A stretch of DNA of 64,000 bases from Lentzea guizhouensis (GCF_001701025.1 NZ_CP016793.1:3534001-3598000), one strand, 5' to 3'; positions 33,016-44,672 are shown, counted from the stretch's first letter. The notes: generated by a model from the letters alone, not told the origin. A program made the numbers and translations.

Positions 33016-33309
33016 GTGAGCGTGAACATCAAGCCGCTCGAGGACAAGATCGTCGTTCAGGCCTCCGAGGCCGAGACGACCACTGCCTCCGGCCTCGTGA
33101 TCCCGGACACCGCGAAGGAGAAGCCCCAGGAGGGCAAGGTCCTCGCGGTGGGCCCCGGCCGCATCGACGACAAGGGCAACCGCGTCCCGCTGGACGTCGC
33201 TGTCGGCGACGTCGTCATCTACTCGAAGTACGGCGGCACCGAGGTCAAGTACAACGGCGAGGAGTACCTGATCCTCTCCGCTCGCGACGTGCTGGCCGTC
33301 GTCAACTAG
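33016..33309 (+). CDS. groES: Co-chaperonin GroES
   Basis: 97 residues, normal size. Heptameric lid of the GroEL chaperonin. [12 protein letters not shown] at the start, the mobile loop [17 protein letters not shown] near residues 18-34 and the [19 protein letters not shown] end are typical. GTG 33016 with GGAGG upstream is chosen; longer frames to 32863 cover the CIRCE site. Followed by groEL after 86 bp containing a hairpin. Confidence 0.97.
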   Translation: MSVNIKPLEDKIVVQASEAETTTASGLVIPDTAKEKPQEGKVLAVGPGRIDDKGNRVPLDVAVGDVVIYSKYGGTEVKYNGEEYLILSARDVLAVVN

Positions 33310-33331
33310 TCGACTGCGGCTGTCTCGCATG

Positions 33332-33368
33332 ACGCCCCGGCGGCCCCGTCCCGGGGCTTCCGGGGCGT
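33332..33368 (+). terminator. Nested hairpin between groES and groEL
   Basis: Outer ACGCCCCGG (33332-33340) / CCGGGGCGT (33360-33368), inner GCCCCG (33343-33348) / CGGGGC (33352-33357), then TTTCG. It may act as a partial terminator or mRNA processing site giving more groES than groEL message; inference. Confidence 0.55.
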
Positions 33369-33380
33369 TTCGCTACTTAG

Positions 33381-35018
<1,638 letters not shown>

Positions 35019-35025
35019 GTTCCTG

Positions 35026-35044
35026 GTCCCGCCTCCGGCGGGAC
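35026..35044 (+). terminator. Short hairpin right after groEL1
   Basis: GTCCCGCC / GGCGGGAC, 8-bp perfect stem with loop TCC, 7 bp past the groEL1 stop. Confidence 0.6.
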
Positions 35045-35069
35045 AGGTGACTCGCGAGATGTGAGCTCG

Positions 35070-35117
35070 AACAGAATCGGGTCGGCACCGTTCGTGTGGT
35101 GCCGACCCGATTCTGTT
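35070..35117. terminator. 20-bp perfect hairpin between groEL1 and whiB (bidirectional)
   Basis: AACAGAATCGGGTCGGCACC (35070-35089) pairs perfectly with 35098-35117, loop GTTCGTGT. AT-richer ends give T-rich flanks on both strands. It ends 2 bp before the whiB stop and serves both convergent genes. Confidence 0.92.
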
Positions 35118-35119
35118 GT

Positions 35120-35416
35120 CTAGACGATCGCCAGTTGGCGCTTGCGGGCCTTGATGATGTGGTCGCGCTCCGATTCCGAGAGCCCGCCCCAGATCCCATA
35201 GGGTTCCTGCACGGCCAGCGCGTGCCTGCGGCACATCTCCAGCACCGGGCAGGCCAGGCAGACTGCCTTGGCGCGAGCTTCCCGCCGGGCTCTCGCCGGA
35301 CCCCGCTCACCGTCGGGGTGGAAGAAGAACGCGCTGTCCATGCCCCGGCATGAACCTCGCATCTGCCAGTCCCACAGATCTGCGTTGGGACCGGGGAGCC
35401 TTCGGGTGTCCGCCAT
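35120..35416 (-). CDS. whiB3: WhiB-family iron-sulfur regulator, WhiB3/WhiD type
   Basis: 98 residues. Four Cys (23, 53, 56, 62; pattern C-x29-C-x2-C-x5-C) bind a 4Fe-4S cluster; GIWGG at 74-78 and the basic C-terminal AT-hook-like part (KARKRQ) follow. The sequence LPGPNADLWDWQ...CRGMDS and the position beside groEL1 and upstream of sigD match mycobacterial WhiB3 and streptomycete WhiD. By family knowledge, it binds region 4 of the principal sigma factor and acts in redox response and late sporulation. GGAGG eight bases before ATG. Divergent from the MerR-type gene across 168 bp. Confidence 0.92.
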   Translation of the reverse strand: MADTRRLPGPNADLWDWQMRGSCRGMDSAFFFHPDGERGPARARREARAKAVCLACPVLEMCRRHALAVQEPYGIWGGLSESERDHIIKARKRQLAIV

Positions 35417-35584
35417 CGAGACCGCCTCCGTGACGACTGCTCCATTCGGCTTAACGATGATCCACCGTAGAACCGCGTCAAAACTTGTTCAAGAGGCTGA
35501 AGACCCAAATCAACTGATGGGTGACGGCACGCGTGGTCGATCACTCACCGCCCGGAGTTGCCGCCCGGATGAGGTGAACGGAAC

Positions 35585-36534
35585 ATGGCTCCCGTGATGA
35601 CCCAGCCGGAGCGCAGACCTGCCGGTAGTCACACGGGTGAGCCCCTCCTGTCCGTGGCGGCGGTGGCCAGGCGGCTCGGTGTGGCGCCGGCGACGTTGCG
35701 CACCTGGGACCGGCGCTACGGACTCGGGCCGAGCGGCCACACGGTCGGGCGGCACCGCAAGTACGGGCCTCGGGACGTGGCCCGGCTGGAGCTGATGCAG
35801 CGCGCTCTTCTTCGTGGCGCCTCATCGGCTGAAGCGGCTCGTTTCGCGCTCGACTCGAAGGCCTCGATGACGCGCGGCGAGGTTCCCGCCGCACCGGCGG
35901 GTGGCCGCGGGCTGAAGATGCCGGGCGCCTCCCGGCTCGCCCGCGGACTCGGCCGGGCGGCGCTCGCGATGGACTCCATCGCCGTGCAGGGGATGCTCGC
36001 CGACTCGCTCGCCGCCGACGGCGTGATCTTCACCTGGAACGAGGTCGTGCGGCCGGTGCTGACCGCCGTGTTGGCGCGGTGGGAGCTGTCGGGTGCCGGG
36101 GTGGAGGTCGAGCACCTGTTGAACGAGTGCGTGGTCGCGTCGTTCGTGCGTGCGACCCCGCTCGTCACCCTCGGGCGCAACCACCGGCCCGTGTTGCTCG
36201 CGTGCATGCCGGAGGAGAGGCACAACCTTCCGCTCTACCCGTTGGCGGCGGAGCTGGCGCAACGCGGGATCGTCGTTCGCCAGCTCGGGGCGGCCCTGCC
36301 CGTGGACGCGCTGGCGGCCGCGGTGCGCAGGACCGCGCCGTCGGCGGTGGTGCTGTGGGCGCAGCTGCCGAGGTACGCCGATCCGGGGGTGCGGCCGCGG
36401 TGCCGAGGACCCGGCAGCAGGTCCGGCTGTTCGTCGGCGGGCCGGGATGGCGGCGCGGGATGGTGCCGGCGCCGGCCGAGCGGGTCGAGGACCTCGCTGA
36501 CGCGGTGGCCGCGGTGGAGGCCGCCGTCACCTGA
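35585..36534 (+). CDS. MerR-family regulator with cobalamin-binding-like domains; frame interrupted in a G-run at 36385-36389
   Basis: About 316 residues if one G is restored. MerR winged helix 20-90 (LLSVAAVARRLGVAPATLRTWDRRYG). Residues 115-185 form a B12-binding helical cap with W166-x9-E176-H177, the signature of CarH/LitR photoreceptors. A Rossmann-like domain follows with E-x-H213-x-x-P (usual E/D-x-H-x-x-G). From the G5 run the original frame degenerates, while the -1 frame continues well (VPRTRQQVRLFVGGPGW ... ERVEDLADAVAAVEAAV) to TGA 36534. So either a base is missing in the data or the last about 50 residues are lost. Possible light- or B12-responsive repressor; function inferred. 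Confidence 0.8.
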
Positions 36535-36551
36535 CGGCAGACTCCGTCCTC

Positions 36552-37457
36552 GTGGAAGCTGGGGAAGACGAGCTGCGCCGGGCCGCTTTCGGCGACTCAC
36601 CCGATCTCGACGTGTGGGGAGCGCTCGCTTCCTCTTCTTCGCGCGTGCGGTGGCTCGCCGCCGTCGTGCTCGGCGGGCAGGGCCATTACGCCGCGGCGGC
36701 GACCGTGTTGGACGCGCTCCGTCACGACCCGGACCCGGTGATCGCCTCTCTCGCGCTGTCGACGCGCGCGTCGCACCACCGTCAGCTCGGTGCGCACCAC
36801 CTCGCGCGCGGACTGGACGGCTTGGCAATTGCCCGTGTGAGTGACACGGATGCGGGGGACCCTGATGGAGCCGACGCACTGGGCGCCCGGATCGACGCCC
36901 TGCTCGGGCTCGCCGCCGATGCGATCGGAGCGGGGCGGCCGCACGAGTCCCGCCGGCTGCTGGCCCAGGTCGGGGAGACCCGGTCCTGGCGGAGTTCCGT
37001 CCGGCTCGGCTGGGTGACCGCGGAGGTCGAGCTCGCCTCCGGCCGCGCGCACGACGCGGTGGCTCCCGCCGAGGAGGCGTACGGGGTGGCGACGGGGGCC
37101 GGTGCGGTGCGGCACGCCATCAAGTCGGCACTCGTGCTGGGCACCTCGTTGGTGGTGTGGGGGACACCCGACGGCCTGAAAAGAGGGGTTGATCTGGTTG
37201 GGTGTGACCTAAATCACAGTGCGATGAAGGGGCTTCATCCGTTGATCTGGCCGAGCGCTCTCGTCCTGGCGGGCCATGCCCCCACGGTGGACGCACGCGC
37301 CACCGACCGGGCTATCGAGGCTCTGAGCTGCGTGTTGCGGAGAGCGGCCCCCGTGAGCCGACAGGTCGCCTTCGAGTCCCCCTGGATCCCGACCGGGCTG
37401 CTCCGTTCCGGGGAACCCCCGAACGCAGACCCTCAGGCGAACTTCTTGACGGATTAA
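36552..37457 (+). CDS. Rv3415c-like helical-repeat protein
   Basis: 301 residues, mostly alpha-helical with TPR-like pairs (AAATVLDALRHDPDPVIASLALSTRASHHRQLG; ESRRLLAQVGETRSWRSSVRLGW). No membrane segment or catalytic motif. It sits where M. tuberculosis has Rv3415c, between the whiB3 and sigD genes, 17 bp after the MerR-type gene, so it may share its transcript. GTG start 36552. Role unknown; the helical repeats suggest protein binding. Around 37180-37220 a lower-GC segment (DLVGCDLNHSAMKG) stands out. Confidence 0.75.
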   Translation: MEAGEDELRRAAFGDSPDLDVWGALASSSSRVRWLAAVVLGGQGHYAAAATVLDALRHDPDPVIASLALSTRASHHRQLGAHHLARGLDGLAIARVSDTDAGDPDGADALGARIDALLGLAADAIGAGRPHESRRLLAQVGETRSWRSSVRLGWVTAEVELASGRAHDAVAPAEEAYGVATGAGAVRHAIKSALVLGTSLVVWGTPDGLKRGVDLVGCDLNHSAMKGLHPLIWPSALVLAGHAPTVDARATDRAIEALSCVLRRAAPVSRQVAFESPWIPTGLLRSGEPPNADPQANFLTD

Positions 37458-37538
37458 GCACCGGATCGTGTCAAGGTCGGGCCACCAGCGTCCGATAGGG
37501 GATATGGAACGTCACTCGGCTGCAGGAAAGGAGTCCCC

Positions 37539-38135
37539 GTGACCACGGTCCTTATTTGCGACGACCGGCGCAGTGTGCGTGAGGGTCTCACCCGCGTGAT
37601 GTCGGCTGTCCCCGGGGTCAGCCGCATCGACTGCGTAGCGCACGGTGACGAGTTGTTGGCTCGCTTTTCCAGGCAGCCGGTCGACGTCGTACTGGTGGGA
37701 ACCCAGCGCGCCGTCCCGACCGGGGTGGAAGCAACCCGCCGGCTCGTCTCCGCGAACCCGCAGGCAAACGTCATCGTGTTCGGAGCCCCCGACGACGCGG
37801 GCAGCATCGCCGCCGCGATCGCCGGTGGCGCCCGCGGCTACCTGAGGTGGGACGCGTCGCGCCCCGAGCTTGTGGCAGCCCTCGCGCACACGCTCGCCAG
37901 CACCTCGGTGCCCGCACCGCGCCAGCCCTCCGACCCCGGTGTGCAGCTCACGGAGCGCGAGCTCCAGGTGCTGCGCGGCATGAGCCAGGGCAAGAGCAAC
38001 GGTCAGATCGGCCGCGAGCTCTACCTCTCGGAGGACACGGTCAAGACGCACGCCCGCCGCTTGTTCCGCAAGCTGGGTGTTCGTGACCGCGCTCAGGCGG
38101 TCGCGCACGGTTTCCGGCGCGGTCTCGTGCAGTAA
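37539..38135 (+). CDS. bldM: BldM-type atypical response regulator
   Basis: 198 residues. Degenerate receiver domain (1-120) plus LuxR/NarL helix-turn-helix (about 135-198: LTERELQVLRGMSQGKSN, LYLSEDTVKTHARRLFRKLGV). The acidic pocket Asp8-Asp9 remains, but the phosphoacceptor position is Gly54 (VLVGTQ) and the conserved Lys is Arg, so phosphorylation is not possible. The DNA-binding part closely resembles streptomycete BldM, which lies beside whiD and upstream of a sigma factor gene and guaB, as here. BldM controls aerial growth and sporulation genes as a homodimer or with WhiI. AAGGAG before GTG 37539. Confidence 0.88.
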   Translation: MTTVLICDDRRSVREGLTRVMSAVPGVSRIDCVAHGDELLARFSRQPVDVVLVGTQRAVPTGVEATRRLVSANPQANVIVFGAPDDAGSIAAAIAGGARGYLRWDASRPELVAALAHTLASTSVPAPRQPSDPGVQLTERELQVLRGMSQGKSNGQIGRELYLSEDTVKTHARRLFRKLGVRDRAQAVAHGFRRGLVQ

Positions 38136-38172
38136 CCCGCATCACGTGTTCGTGCAGTAAGCCGCAATCCCC

Positions 38173-38199
38173 CAGCCCGGTGACTCCGTCGCCGGGCTG
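38173..38199 (+). terminator. 12-bp hairpin after bldM
   Basis: CAGCCCGGTGAC / GTCGCCGGGCTG with loop TCC and one T-G wobble, 38 bp past the bldM stop. No T-run. Confidence 0.8.
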
Positions 38200-38364
38200 C
38201 GGCCGTTCGGCGCGTCAGCCGGTCACGCGGGGTGTCCATACCCCACTGATGAACAATCGGCGCTCTGACCGGTACGGTGAGACCTGCTGCTCCGAGTCGC
38301 TGCGGGTGACTCGTGTTGTTCCATGTCGGTACGCCAACGAGTAACACCAGGGCTGTTGTCTGCG

Positions 38365-38937
38365 ATGACCAACTTGGGGGACGGACTGGACGCCGAAGTG
38401 GGCGCGGCCGTCGACGGCGACCGCCAGGCGATCGAACGCCTGCTGGCCTCCATTCGTCCTCTTGTGGTGCGGTACTGCCGCGCCAGAGTTGGCAGGCAGG
38501 AGCGGAGCTTCGCTTCGGCGGACGATGTGGCCCAGGAGGTGTGTCTCGCGGTGCTCACGGCATTGCCCAGCTACCGCGATCAGGGTCGGCCCTTCCTCGC
38601 GTTCGTCTACGGGATCGCGGCGCACAAGGTTGCCGATGCACATCGGTCTGCCGCCAGGAACCGCTCCGAACCCGTTCCTGAGGTTCCCGACGCGCCGGAG
38701 ACCGAAGCCGGTCCTGAGCAGCGGGCCATGCAGGGCGAACTCTCCGACCGGATGGCCGTCCTGCTGCGGGTCCTGCCGGAGAAGCAGCGGGAGATCCTGC
38801 TGTTGAGGGTGGTGGTCGGACTCTCCGCCGAGGAAACTGCCGAGGCGGTCGGTTCGACGCCGGGTGCGGTCCGGGTGGCGCAACACCGTGCGCTGGCTCG
38901 GCTTCGCAAGTCGCTGGCAGCGGAGGAGGTGGTCTGA
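38365..38937 (+). CDS. sigD: ECF-type RNA polymerase sigma factor SigD
   Basis: 190 residues. Region 2 (IRPLVVRYCRARVG ... SADDVAQEVCLAVLTALPSYRD ... FVYGIAAHKVADAHR) and region 4 (LPEKQREILLLRVVVGLSAEETAEAVGSTPGAVRVAQHRAL) closely match mycobacterial SigD, which has the same neighbours. ATG 38365 is chosen because family members begin around GDGLDAEV; ATG 38323 adds 14 residues. No clear Shine-Dalgarno. The gene for its membrane anti-sigma partner starts at the very next base, so the two are made together. Confidence 0.93.
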   Translation: MTNLGDGLDAEVGAAVDGDRQAIERLLASIRPLVVRYCRARVGRQERSFASADDVAQEVCLAVLTALPSYRDQGRPFLAFVYGIAAHKVADAHRSAARNRSEPVPEVPDAPETEAGPEQRAMQGELSDRMAVLLRVLPEKQREILLLRVVVGLSAEETAEAVGSTPGAVRVAQHRALARLRKSLAAEEVV

Positions 38938-39828
38938 GTGGCCGACGAACACGGGAAGGACGACGAGGAAGTGCGCGGACAGGACGATAGAGCCCCGCAC
39001 GAACCCGTCGCAGATGATCTTTCGGCTGTACAGGCCGATGACCGGCTGCTGGACGCACTGGGGTCCGCGACACCGGGTGCGGCCGGCGCACTGGTCGACG
39101 ACGAGCTGAACGCGTTGCTGCTCGCGTGGCGGCATGAGGTGGAGACCGAGCCCTTCGGCGAGCTCGTCGACACCGACACCGCCATCGCCACGATCCAGGC
39201 TGCCCGCCCGCAGCCGGTGAACAGGCACCGCTTCCTGATCCCACTGGCGAGCGCCGCCGCGGTGCTGGCCATCGCGTTCACCGGCGTGAGCCTCGTGGCC
39301 CGCGACGCCCAGCCGGGCGACGCGCTCTGGGGCCTCACCCGAGTGCTCTACTCCGAGCACGCGAAGTCCATCGAGGCAGCGGCCATCATCAACACCGACC
39401 TCGAGTCGGCCCGCCTGGCGCTGCGCGAGGGCAAGGTCAGCGAAGCCCGCGAGAAGCTGAACAAGATCGAGGCCAGCCTGGGCTCCGTCAACACCGACGA
39501 CGGCAAGGCCCAGCTGGAGGAGAAGCACAAGGAGCTCGAGAAGGAGCTCGACACGAACACCTCGGTGACGTCCCCCACGACGCCACCGCCGGTCGCGACC
39601 CAGCCGACGCAGCCGAGCACGAACCCCACGACGCCGTCGTCGACGCCGACCACGGAAACCTCCGTGTCGCAGCCGCCGACCACCACGTCGTCGGAGACGC
39701 CCCCGCCCCCGGACCCGACCTCGAACGGCGAAGAGCCCCCGCCTCCGCCGCCCGCGCCGGAACCCGGCACCGGGGAGACGATCGGGTCGACCGGGACCAA
39801 CGAGGGCGACTCCTCGGGCACGAACTGA
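38938..39828 (+). CDS. rsdA: Anti-sigma-D factor RsdA, membrane-anchored
   Basis: 296 residues. Cytoplasmic N-terminal part (1-95) with the sigma-binding segment DDELNALLLAWRHEVETEP, one membrane helix (about 99-121), a helical juxtamembrane region (ESARLALREGKVSEAREKLNKIEASLG) and a long Thr/Pro/Ser-rich outside tail. The size and layout match Rv3413c (RsdA), whose regulated proteolysis frees SigD. GTG start directly abuts the sigD stop. A strong terminator follows. Confidence 0.9.
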   Translation: MADEHGKDDEEVRGQDDRAPHEPVADDLSAVQADDRLLDALGSATPGAAGALVDDELNALLLAWRHEVETEPFGELVDTDTAIATIQAARPQPVNRHRFLIPLASAAAVLAIAFTGVSLVARDAQPGDALWGLTRVLYSEHAKSIEAAAIINTDLESARLALREGKVSEAREKLNKIEASLGSVNTDDGKAQLEEKHKELEKELDTNTSVTSPTTPPPVATQPTQPSTNPTTPSSTPTTETSVSQPPTTTSSETPPPPDPTSNGEEPPPPPPAPEPGTGETIGSTGTNEGDSSGTN

Positions 39829-39855
39829 TCGTCCGGCCGACCATGTGAGACACGG

Positions 39856-39898
39856 TGTGAACGCCCCCTGACTTCGCCGAGGTCAGGGGGCGTTCACA
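39856..39898 (+). terminator. 17-bp perfect hairpin after sigD-rsdA
   Basis: TGTGAACGCCCCCTGAC (39856-39872) pairs perfectly with GTCAGGGGGCGTTCACA (39882-39898), 9-nt loop, 28 bp past the stop. Confidence 0.9.
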
Positions 39899-39984
39899 GC
39901 TCGCGTGGAATGACTTCCGGGTGACCCGGATGGACCGTTCGGCGGCAGGCCGGCCCTGTCGTACCCGCCTTCTACGCTCCACCG

Positions 39985-40935
39985 ATGTTCTTCGTGTACC
40001 GGTCCCACTACGAGGGCCCGCTGAGCAAACTGGTCCGCCGCCTGCCCGACGACTCCGTGCTGGCCTGGTTCCAGCGCAACTGGCGGGACCCGGACCCGGA
40101 CACGGTGGTGGAGCGCGAGCTGGGCGTGGACGTGTACGGCCTGGCCACCATCTTCGACGCCGCCGCCAAGCACGACCTCCCTGTACCCACGTCCACGGAC
40201 GAGCTGCGCGCGGCGCTGCACGAGCACCTGTACGTCGAAGGCGGGGACGACTACATCCGGCTCGACGACCACTCATTGCGCGTGCGAACGGACGACGACG
40301 AGGTCGAGCTGGCCTACTACTTCTTCGACGACACCGCGGTCGCTGAATCGCCCGATCGCCTCGCCTACCTGCTGCACGAGGACTGGCCCCTCCCGGCCAC
40401 CGCGGGCACGGCGACCGAGTTCACGCCGTCCGTGCCCGTGGCCCGCGCCGGTGAGCCGGGAACGGACGACACGTCGACGTACGCCGTGATCATGACCTTC
40501 TACGACGGTGAGTCACTCGCCATCACGACGCCGTGGGAGTTCCCCGGCGTCGCACTGGGCAACCTGCCCGCGCACCTGCGCGCCGTCGAACCGGACCCGG
40601 ACTGGGACCCGGAACTGCAGGTGCTCAGGGCACTGACCGAGCCGGGCGACACCACCGTCGGCCCCGCGCTGGACCGCTGCAACCGGTGGCCGGGGTTCAA
40701 CCTCGACGGGGACCCGTGGCCGGGCCCTCCTCGCGACGCCCCGCTGACCGACGGCCGCGACCCCGGACTGTCCAAGCTGCACGTCGCCGACCACGTCGCC
40801 CAGCTGGCGATGCACATCGACGACACGTTCGGCCACCAGCAGTGGTACCTGTTCGACAGCACCTGGGCGGCGGCGCATCCGGACCTCGCCCGGTCCCTGC
40901 TGCGCTACGCCGGGCACTGGGACCCGCTGGGGTGA
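39985..40935 (+). CDS. Hypothetical acidic cytoplasmic protein, 316 aa
   Basis: Not recognised. 316 residues, acidic, rich in Asp and Trp, without membrane segments or signal peptide. N-terminal MFFVYRSHYEGPLSKLVRRLPDD; the middle has DDDEVELAYYFFDD. Codon use is ordinary for the window. It forms a single-gene unit between the rsdA terminator and the convergent DUF5319 gene; no counterpart occurs at this place in the mycobacterial order, so it may be a lineage-specific insertion. The ATG at 39985 lacks a clear ribosome site. Confidence 0.7.
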   Translation: MFFVYRSHYEGPLSKLVRRLPDDSVLAWFQRNWRDPDPDTVVERELGVDVYGLATIFDAAAKHDLPVPTSTDELRAALHEHLYVEGGDDYIRLDDHSLRVRTDDDEVELAYYFFDDTAVAESPDRLAYLLHEDWPLPATAGTATEFTPSVPVARAGEPGTDDTSTYAVIMTFYDGESLAITTPWEFPGVALGNLPAHLRAVEPDPDWDPELQVLRALTEPGDTTVGPALDRCNRWPGFNLDGDPWPGPPRDAPLTDGRDPGLSKLHVADHVAQLAMHIDDTFGHQQWYLFDSTWAAAHPDLARSLLRYAGHWDPLG

Positions 40936-41018
40936 ACCGCTCGGACGAGCGCGACCAACGTCACCCCGCGACCTCGGTCACCTCGTCCGGGTGAAAACCC
41001 GCCCATTCCGGACAGACC

Positions 41019-43042
<2,024 letters not shown>

Positions 43043-43076
43043 TAAGACCGCCAAGAGCTTGGGAGAGGAACCACAG

Positions 43077-44210
43077 GTGCGCGATCTGGTCGAGATCGGC
43101 ATGGGCCGGACCGCGAGGCGGGCCTACGAGCTGGACGACATCGAGATCATCCCGTCACGCCGGACGAGGTCGTCGAAGGACGTCTCCACGACGTGGCAGA
43201 TCGATGCCTACCGCTTCGACATCCCGCTGATCACCCACCCGACGGACGCCATCGTGTCGCCGGGCACGGCGGTCGCGATCGGCGAGCTGGGCGGGCTCGG
43301 CGTGCTGAACGCCGAGGGCCTCTGGGCCCGGCACGGTGACGTGGAGGAGGCGCTGTTCCGCCTCGTGCAGGCCACCGAGGACAACGAGGACCCGGCCGCC
43401 GCGGTCAAGGTGCTGCAGGAGCTGCACGCGGCCCCGCTGCGGATGGACCTCGTCGCCGAGGCGATCAAGCAGATCCGCGAGTCGGGTGTCACGGTCGCGG
43501 CGCGGGTCAGCCCGCAGCGCGCCGCCGAGCTCACGCCGGACCTGCTGGCCGCGGGCGTGGAGATCCTGGTCGTGCAGGGCACGATCATCTCGGCCGAGCA
43601 CGTGTCGCGCGGTGGCGAGCCGCTGAACCTGAAGTCGTTCATCGCGGACCTCGACGTCCCGGTGATCGCGGGCGGTGTCGGTGACTACCGCACGGCCATG
43701 CACCTCATGCGCACCGGCGCGGCGGGCGTGATCGTCGGCTACGGCTACTCGCCCGGCGTCACGACCACGGACTCGGTGCTCGGCATCGGCGTGCCGATGG
43801 CCACGGCCATCGCGGACGCGGCGGCCGCCCGGCGCGACTACCTCGACGAGACCGGCGGCCGGTACGTGCACGTCATCGCCGACGGTGGCATGCAGACCTC
43901 CGGCGAGGTGGCCAAGGCCATCGCCTGCGGTGCCGACGCCGTCATGCTCGGCGAGCCCCTCGCGGCCGCGACCGAGGCACCCGGCCAGGGCCTGTACTGG
44001 ACCGCGTCGTCGGCACACCCGTCAGTGCCGCGCAGCCTCGTCGCCGAGGCCGTCGACCAGGAGCTCGACCTGCGCACGCTGCTCTTCGGGCCGTCGTCCG
44101 ACCCGCGTGGCGTGACGAACCTGTTCGGCGCGCTGAAGAGGGCCATGGCGAAGACCGGCTACTCGGACCTCAAGGAGTTCCAGAAGGTCGGGTTGACCAT
44201 CCGCGGCTGA
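43077..44210 (+). CDS. guaB3: GuaB3 family IMP dehydrogenase-related protein
   Basis: 377 residues, starting at GTG 43077 with GGAGAGGAA upstream. IMPDH/GMPR barrel without CBS domains, typical of actinobacterial GuaB3 (Rv3410c type). The stretch equivalent to the catalytic cysteine loop reads QGTIISAEHVSR with no Cys, while phosphate-binding (IADGGMQTSGEVAKAIACGADAVMLG) is kept. It may therefore bind purine nucleotide without normal IMPDH chemistry; its physiological reaction is unsettled. Cotranscribed with guaB. Confidence 0.94.
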   Translation: MRDLVEIGMGRTARRAYELDDIEIIPSRRTRSSKDVSTTWQIDAYRFDIPLITHPTDAIVSPGTAVAIGELGGLGVLNAEGLWARHGDVEEALFRLVQATEDNEDPAAAVKVLQELHAAPLRMDLVAEAIKQIRESGVTVAARVSPQRAAELTPDLLAAGVEILVVQGTIISAEHVSRGGEPLNLKSFIADLDVPVIAGGVGDYRTAMHLMRTGAAGVIVGYGYSPGVTTTDSVLGIGVPMATAIADAAAARRDYLDETGGRYVHVIADGGMQTSGEVAKAIACGADAVMLGEPLAAATEAPGQGLYWTASSAHPSVPRSLVAEAVDQELDLRTLLFGPSSDPRGVTNLFGALKRAMAKTGYSDLKEFQKVGLTIRG

Positions 44211-44235
44211 CGATTCGCGGCTGAACGGATTGCTG

Positions 44236-44271
44236 CGGAAGGGCGCGTTCCGGTTGGGACGCGCCCTTCTG
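44236..44271 (+). terminator. 14-16 bp hairpin after guaB3
   Basis: GAAGGGCGCGTTCC (44238-44251) pairs with GGGACGCGCCCTTC (44256-44269), one G-T wobble, loop GGTT, extendable by two pairs. It ends only about 15 bp before the next start codon. Confidence 0.8.
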
Positions 44272-44285
44272 GTTTGCTGATCTGC

Positions 44286-44633
44286 GTGCCGCTCGTCGAG
44301 ATCACGTACGCCCCCCACATCTCCCACGCCCTGCTGAAGGACCTGGCCGCGACCCTGCCGCACGCCGTCTCACTGGCGGTCGAGTGCCCGGAGGAGCCCT
44401 ATGACGGCAACCTCCAGCCCGGCGACGTGGAGCTGCGGTTCCGGCCACGCGGACCGTTCGACTCGAACGGCGTGGACATCGTTGTCGAGGTCAGGTCCAA
44501 GTACTTCGAGAGTCGCGCGGCCAACCGGCAGGAGCGCGTCGACGGTCTGTGCGAGGCGGTCACCAACGCCACCGGGCTGCTCGACGTGGGCGTTTACCTC
44601 AGCCTGCCGATCGCGGCCTGGGCACAGAGCTGA
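44286..44633 (+). CDS. Putative tautomerase-superfamily protein
   Basis: 115 residues. With GTG 44286 as start the protein begins Met-Pro-Leu-Val-Glu-Ile-Thr, so Met removal would expose an N-terminal proline on a beta strand, the hallmark of 4-oxalocrotonate tautomerase/CHMI/MIF-type enzymes. The rest fits a two-unit beta-alpha-beta fold (HISHALLKDLAATLPHAVSLAVEC; VDIVVEVRSKYFESRAANRQERVDGLCEAVTNATG). An upstream TTG at 44274 would hide the proline and lies in the terminator region. Assignment is by pattern only; the substrate is unknown. Confidence 0.62.
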   Translation: MPLVEITYAPHISHALLKDLAATLPHAVSLAVECPEEPYDGNLQPGDVELRFRPRGPFDSNGVDIVVEVRSKYFESRAANRQERVDGLCEAVTNATGLLDVGVYLSLPIAAWAQS

Positions 44634-44672
44634 TCTTGCAACCGAACCGGTGTCCCGTGCGTCCATCTCTGC

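Noticed and set aside
40988-41001. CGGGT-GAAA-ACCCG hairpin between the 316-aa gene and the DUF5319 gene
   Set aside because: Only five base pairs; too weak to call a terminator, though the GAAA loop is stable.
44274-44285. TTG start four codons upstream of the tautomerase-like gene
   Set aside because: It sits at the base of the guaB3 terminator and would bury the predicted N-terminal proline.
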